From: SM23-78 sp041479965
GTDB taxonomy: Archaea; Nanobdellota; Nanobdellia; Woesearchaeales; SM23-78
Assembly (NCBI GenBank): GCA_041479965.1
Contig: JBGOZE010000050.1
Span: 1-8,871, forward strand
Length of the DNA: 8,871 nt
Reading direction: 5' to 3'
Below, piece by piece: positions 6,610 through 8,871 of the stretch (its first letter is position 1; each line of letters opens with the position of its first letter). A program made the position numbers and the translations under genes. The notes under the pieces were generated by a model. That model saw only the letters and a program-made list of their open reading frames with translations, was not told the origin of the DNA and searched no databases.

Positions 6610-6614
6610 TGCGT
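6578..6614. other. Stem-loop in the gap downstream of the 40-residue gene
   Basis: ACGCACC (6578-6584) pairs perfectly with GGTGCGT (6608-6614). After one C-T mismatch the stem continues with GCTA (6586-6589) and TAGC (6603-6606), leaving a 13-base A-rich loop on the plus strand (T-rich on the minus strand). On the minus strand it begins 19 bases after the stop of the small gene and is followed by GTTTAAAATCTTAAAATTTT. It may be a 3' end or terminator structure for that gene. A short structured RNA is the alternative. Confidence 0.5.
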
Positions 6615-6632
6615 AGAATTATTCTGCAAGAA

Positions 6633-6755
6633 TTATTTCTTCTTCAGCTCGCAGATGCTGGCGTTTATCTTCTCAAGGTTCTTGTTGAGCTTTTTGAGCT
6701 GCTCCACTATCTCTTCCTGAAACATCTCCTCTACTTCTGCTGGCTCGTCTTCCAT
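6633..6755 (-). CDS. Small acidic coiled-coil peptide, 40 residues
   Basis: A short frame runs from ATG 6755-6753 to TAA 6635-6633 and encodes 40 residues. A strong ribosome binding site (GGAGG, then seven bases, then ATG) and a TATA-like box upstream support it as real. The first 15 residues are acidic (MEDEPAEVEEMFQEE). The rest follows an unbroken heptad: I16, L20, L23, L27, I30, I34 and L37, spaced 4-3-4-3-4-3, so a dimeric or trimeric coiled coil is likely. It has one cysteine (C35) and a lysine-rich end (ELKKK). It may be a partner-binding or oligomerising peptide; the function is unknown. It stands between the 118-residue gene and the M50 gene with its own promoter, and a stem-loop follows its stop. 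Confidence 0.75.
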   Translation of the reverse strand: MEDEPAEVEEMFQEEIVEQLKKLNKNLEKINASICELKKK

Positions 6756-6801
6756 GTCAGTTCCTCCCTGATTCCTTACAAGAAAGGTCTTGTCCTGTCT
6801 A

Positions 6802-6811
6802 GTTTAAATAT
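6802..6811 (-). promoter_or_regulatory. TATA-like box for the 40-residue gene
   Basis: The minus strand reads ATATTTAAAC, preceded by a run of seven A (BRE-like), about 51 bases before ATG 6755. The predicted leader of about 25 bases contains AGGGAGGAAC. Confidence 0.5.
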
Positions 6812-6818
6812 TTTTTTA

Positions 6819-6836
6819 GTCTGAAGAAAATCAGAC
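6819..6836. repeat. Perfect 6-bp inverted repeat at the end of the 118-residue gene
   Basis: GTCTGA and TCAGAC flank a 6-base loop, and the stop codon of the 118-residue gene lies inside one arm. On the minus strand it is followed by an A run rather than a T run, so it is not a classic terminator. It also lies just upstream of the promoter of the 40-residue gene, so it could be an operator-like site or chance. Confidence 0.4.
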
Positions 6837-7187
6837 CTGAAAAGCAGGGGAATAAGCTACCTTTTCTTTCTTCCTGTGATAATCCCTCTTCTCAAGGACA
6901 TGCTTTCCAGTCCAGGGATTGTAGCCTATCCTGATGTTAGGCCAATATTTCCTGTCAAAATACGTTGCGACATCAAGGACGCGCGGCGTAGACACTCCTC
7001 TCGCTAAGGCATCTTCTCTAGCATCCTCTTCTGAGAACCCTCCACCGCAAATCCAGGTATCGCAAAGAAGAGCAACATAACATGCATCGCCGCCGAATCG
7101 CTTGCCCAGTCCTCCTCTCATTTTCACAAGCTTTTCATCTTTCAGGCTTTCTTCAAGCGCCTTCCTATCCTCCCTGTAAGTATCCAT
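6831..7187 (-). CDS. Hypothetical protein, 118 residues
   Basis: I do not recognise this protein. ATG 7187-7185 is chosen because GGGAGGAC lies about eight bases upstream; an in-frame GTG at 7205 would add six residues but would swallow that site. The N-terminus is highly charged (MDTYREDRKALEESLKDEKL). The central part GGLGKRFGGDACYVALLCDT continues into WICGGGFSEEDAREDALARG and carries C36, C42 and C47. The C-terminal third is aromatic and basic (YFDRKYWPNIRIGYNPWTGK, then LEKRDYHRKKEKV), which could suit nucleic acid binding, but that is a guess. There is no signal peptide or membrane helix. It is divergent from the 408-residue coiled-coil gene, with the two promoters back to back in about 120 bases. 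Confidence 0.75.
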   Translation of the reverse strand: MDTYREDRKALEESLKDEKLVKMRGGLGKRFGGDACYVALLCDTWICGGGFSEEDAREDALARGVSTPRVLDVATYFDRKYWPNIRIGYNPWTGKHVLEKRDYHRKKEKVAYSPAFQV

Positions 7188-7230
7188 CCTAAAGTCCTCC
7201 CTCACCTGCTCATCCAGGGAATAAAATCAG

Positions 7231-7240
7231 GTTTATATAA
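7231..7240 (-). promoter_or_regulatory. TATA box for the 118-residue gene
   Basis: The minus strand reads GAAATTATATAAACC, a strong BRE plus TATA match about 49 bases before ATG 7187. Initiation near 7210 gives a leader of roughly 22 bases with GGGAGG. Leftward half of a divergent promoter pair. Confidence 0.65.
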
Positions 7241-7275
7241 TTTCTCATGCACAACATCAACTCATTTTCCACAAT

Positions 7276-7286
7276 GAATATAAAGG
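7276..7286 (+). promoter_or_regulatory. TATA box for the 408-residue coiled-coil gene
   Basis: GAATATAAAGG is centred about 31 bases before ATG 7312, so initiation near 7307 leaves almost no leader. A GGAGTG at 7285-7290 is too far from the ATG, and probably upstream of the start site, to serve as ribosome binding site. Confidence 0.55.
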
Positions 7287-7311
7287 AGTGGGCGATTAGC
7301 TTTCTTTGAAA

Positions 7312-8538
7312 ATGGGATTTTTCGATTTCCTAAAGAAGAAAGGGCCTGAAACCATAAGCTTCTCGCAGATAGCTGGCTGGCTTGACAAGCAGGTGGCTGA
7401 CAAGAAGCTCGACCAGAGAGTCGTCAGGACCAAGGAGATTATCATGAGCAAGATACTTGAGAGCCACAGATTCCTGGAAGAATTGGAGAAAGCAGGCTTG
7501 AAGAACGAGAACATACCGCTCAAGGCCAAGCAGGTCATGGAAGGCCACAGGAAAACTTATATCAGCAGGATGAAGAGATTCCTTGACGAGATAGAAGTTC
7601 CAGGTGATTTCTCACAGATAGGTTTTTTCACTGCTAATTTCTCAGAATCACTCACCAAGCTCAGCGAAGAGACCCGGAAGAACTACCTGGTGCTCAAGGA
7701 ATTCATGGAATCAGAGCTCTCCAAGGTGGTTAAGAGCGTGAAAGCCATTGAGGACGAGCTGGTGAAGCTGCAGGCTGACATAGAGAAAGAAGGCATAGAA
7801 TTGATAAGCGATGCCGAGATAAGGCTGAAGCAATACCATGACGACCTCAAGAGGAAAGCCATGCTTGAAGAGGAGAAAGCCAAGCAGACCAAGGAAGTTG
7901 ATTCTCTCAAGGAGAGAAGGCATAGGATGGCTGCAAGGCTTGAAGAGCTGCACAAGACCCCTGATTATAACGAGTTCAAGGAGTTGCTTGAGAACAAAAA
8001 GAAATATGAGGAGAAGCTGGAGGAGATTGAGAGGGACTTAAAGACCATATTCGCAGAGCTCAACAGGCCTCTGAGGAAGTTCAAGCACGCCTCATTGCAG
8101 GAGAAGCTCATAGACAAGTACCTGCTAGACCCTGTCGGAGCTATTGAGGACGATGCCAGCTTTGTAATGCTGGAAGTGCTCGGCAAGATGAGCCAGGAAC
8201 TTAAGCGCCTGGACCTGAAAGAAGCCCAGCTTGAAAAGGCAATGGACCTGATCAACAGGATGAACAGGGATTTCTTCCTCAACAAGAAACTGGATCTAGA
8301 CCAGATCAAAGAGGCTAACAAGGAAACAGCCACCAAGATCAACAAGAGCGTGATAGCCCTGAACATAGCAGAAGCAGACACCCTGCTCAGAAGCATGGCA
8401 GAGAGGATAAGCGACGCAGAGAAATCACTAGAAGAGCTGACCAAGTCATTGGACGAGATAAACCTCGACTACCTGAAGCAGAAGGTAAAAGAGAAAGTAA
8501 AGGAGATTTCTTCTAATATAATAATCAATGATGATTAG
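7312..8538 (+). CDS. Long coiled-coil protein of unknown function, 408 residues
   Basis: The frame is best started at ATG 7312 (MGFFDFLKKK); an in-frame TTG at 7306 would add two residues. It ends at TAG 8536-8538. The protein is lysine- and glutamate-rich, lacks cysteine, and is mostly helical. A long coiled coil spans about residues 143-253, with a possible break at KTPDYNEF (215-222). A more globular part follows (about 253-295, with LIDKYLLDPVGAIEDDASFV), then a second helical stretch from about 296 to 398. It resembles the arms of SMC/Rad50-type proteins, but I see no Walker A, Walker B or signature motif, so it is not such an ATPase. There is no signal peptide or membrane segment; the amphipathic N-terminus could touch a membrane or partner. 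A structural, scaffold or chromosome/cell-division role is possible but unproven. Confidence 0.9.
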   Translation: MGFFDFLKKKGPETISFSQIAGWLDKQVADKKLDQRVVRTKEIIMSKILESHRFLEELEKAGLKNENIPLKAKQVMEGHRKTYISRMKRFLDEIEVPGDFSQIGFFTANFSESLTKLSEETRKNYLVLKEFMESELSKVVKSVKAIEDELVKLQADIEKEGIELISDAEIRLKQYHDDLKRKAMLEEEKAKQTKEVDSLKERRHRMAARLEELHKTPDYNEFKELLENKKKYEEKLEEIERDLKTIFAELNRPLRKFKHASLQEKLIDKYLLDPVGAIEDDASFVMLEVLGKMSQELKRLDLKEAQLEKAMDLINRMNRDFFLNKKLDLDQIKEANKETATKINKSVIALNIAEADTLLRSMAERISDAEKSLEELTKSLDEINLDYLKQKVKEKVKEISSNIIINDD

Positions 8539-8564
8539 GGAATAACTTCTTCCAAACCGAAATG

Positions 8565-8575
8565 CTTTTATAATG
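8565..8575 (+). promoter_or_regulatory. TATA box for the right-edge gene
   Basis: CCGAAATGCTTTTATAATG combines a BRE-like GAAA with TTTTATAA, centred about 28 bases before ATG 8598. No ribosome binding site follows (CTGGTTCTGAA), so a leaderless message is predicted. Confidence 0.65.
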
Positions 8576-8597
8576 AGAAAAGTTGCCTGGTTCTGAA

Positions 8598-8871
8598 ATG
8601 GTAAATCAAGATTATGATGCTTTTAGAAAAACAAGTTTCTACCGCAGTTTAGATTCTTTAAGGAAATTAGAAGTGGGAATGTATTTTTTAGACCCTGCAA
8701 ACACAGGGCTTAGCTGGCGCGAGTTAAGAGACCGGTTAAACGGAACATTAAGTGTGGACTATTTACATACCTCATTAGCTCTAGGGGAGGAACGGAAAGA
8801 GATAAGCAGGGGTTGGAATTTTCTGGCTGAAGCAGGTATCCCTTATTATTCTTTAACAGAGGAAAGCAGAG
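8598..8871 (+). CDS. Possible winged-helix DNA-binding protein, N-terminal part (runs off right edge)
   Basis: An open frame starts at ATG 8598 and continues to the right edge, giving 91 complete residues (MVNQDYDAFRKTSFYRSLDS). A helix-turn-helix-like stretch, LSWRELRDRLNGTLSVDYLH, followed by SLALGEERKEISRG and then IPYYSLTEES, recalls a winged-helix unit ending in its wing strand. This is by eye and not firm. The leaderless start is supported by a TATA box 28 bases upstream. Leucine codon use is striking: 10 of 13 leucines are TTA, whereas the adjacent 408-residue gene uses TTA about once in some 55 leucines. That difference may mean separate ancestry or low expression. If it is a regulator, its target cannot be told from this window. 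Confidence 0.65.
   Translation, partial: MVNQDYDAFRKTSFYRSLDSLRKLEVGMYFLDPANTGLSWRELRDRLNGTLSVDYLHTSLALGEERKEISRGWNFLAEAGIPYYSLTEESR

Noticed and set aside
6819..6836. Intrinsic terminator for the 118-residue gene
   Set aside because: The short stem is followed by an A run on the transcribed strand rather than a T run.
7683..8444. Long antisense open frames (up to 159 codons) opposite the coiled-coil gene
   Set aside because: They are serine/leucine-rich mirror images of a lysine/glutamate-rich coding strand, have no ribosome binding site or promoter, and overlap a well-supported gene.
7312..8538. SMC or Rad50/SbcC ATPase
   Set aside because: Coiled-coil likeness only; no Walker A, Walker B or signature motif is present.
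1..8871. CRISPR array, tRNA, rRNA or insertion sequence
   Set aside because: No regularly spaced repeats, cloverleaf-like sequence, ribosomal stretch, transposase motif or terminal inverted repeats were seen.

Overview
The window looks archaeal. Start codons are preceded by TATA-like boxes, several of them preceded by A-rich BRE-like sequence. Many starts lie only 26-28 bases from the box with no Shine-Dalgarno, which is the leaderless pattern. Others have GGAGG or GGTGA-type ribosome binding sites that match the archaeal 16S 3' end. Arginine is mostly AGG/AGA in the 408-residue coiled-coil gene. Base composition is moderate to AT-rich. The short, singly promoted genes and a PPDK-type pyruvate/PEP enzyme would fit a DPANN-like or other uncultivated archaeon, but the lineage is inference.

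Layout. From about 7190 down to 1 all genes lie on the minus strand. In transcription order they are: a 118-residue unknown (7187-6831); a 40-residue coiled-coil peptide too short for usual ORF cut-offs (6755-6633); an intergenic stretch with a stem-loop and an imperfect direct repeat (6530-6614); an M50 site-2 protease (6492-5911); a 161-residue unknown behind a long leader (5813-5328); an L-isoaspartate methyltransferase gene broken by one in-frame TAG (5272-4640); a radical SAM enzyme with some viperin-like features (4598-3522); pyruvate, phosphate dikinase (3456-838); a 139-residue cysteine-containing unknown (737-318); and the start of a further gene (134 to the left edge). Two genes point right: a 408-residue coiled-coil protein (7312-8538), divergent from the 118-residue gene, and the start of a possible winged-helix protein (8598 to the right edge).

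How they work together. Nearly every gene seems to have its own promoter, so this is a run of single-gene units rather than an operon. PPDK interconverts pyruvate and PEP in central carbon metabolism. The methyltransferase would repair aged proteins and the M50 protein would cleave membrane proteins. No shared pathway is evident.

The main points for a second look are the amber codon standing where the methyltransferase family has a conserved glutamine, the radical SAM protein of unassigned substrate, the hidden small coiled-coil gene with its structured repeat region downstream, and the sharp change in leucine codon use at the right-edge gene. I see no CRISPR array, tRNA, rRNA or insertion sequence.
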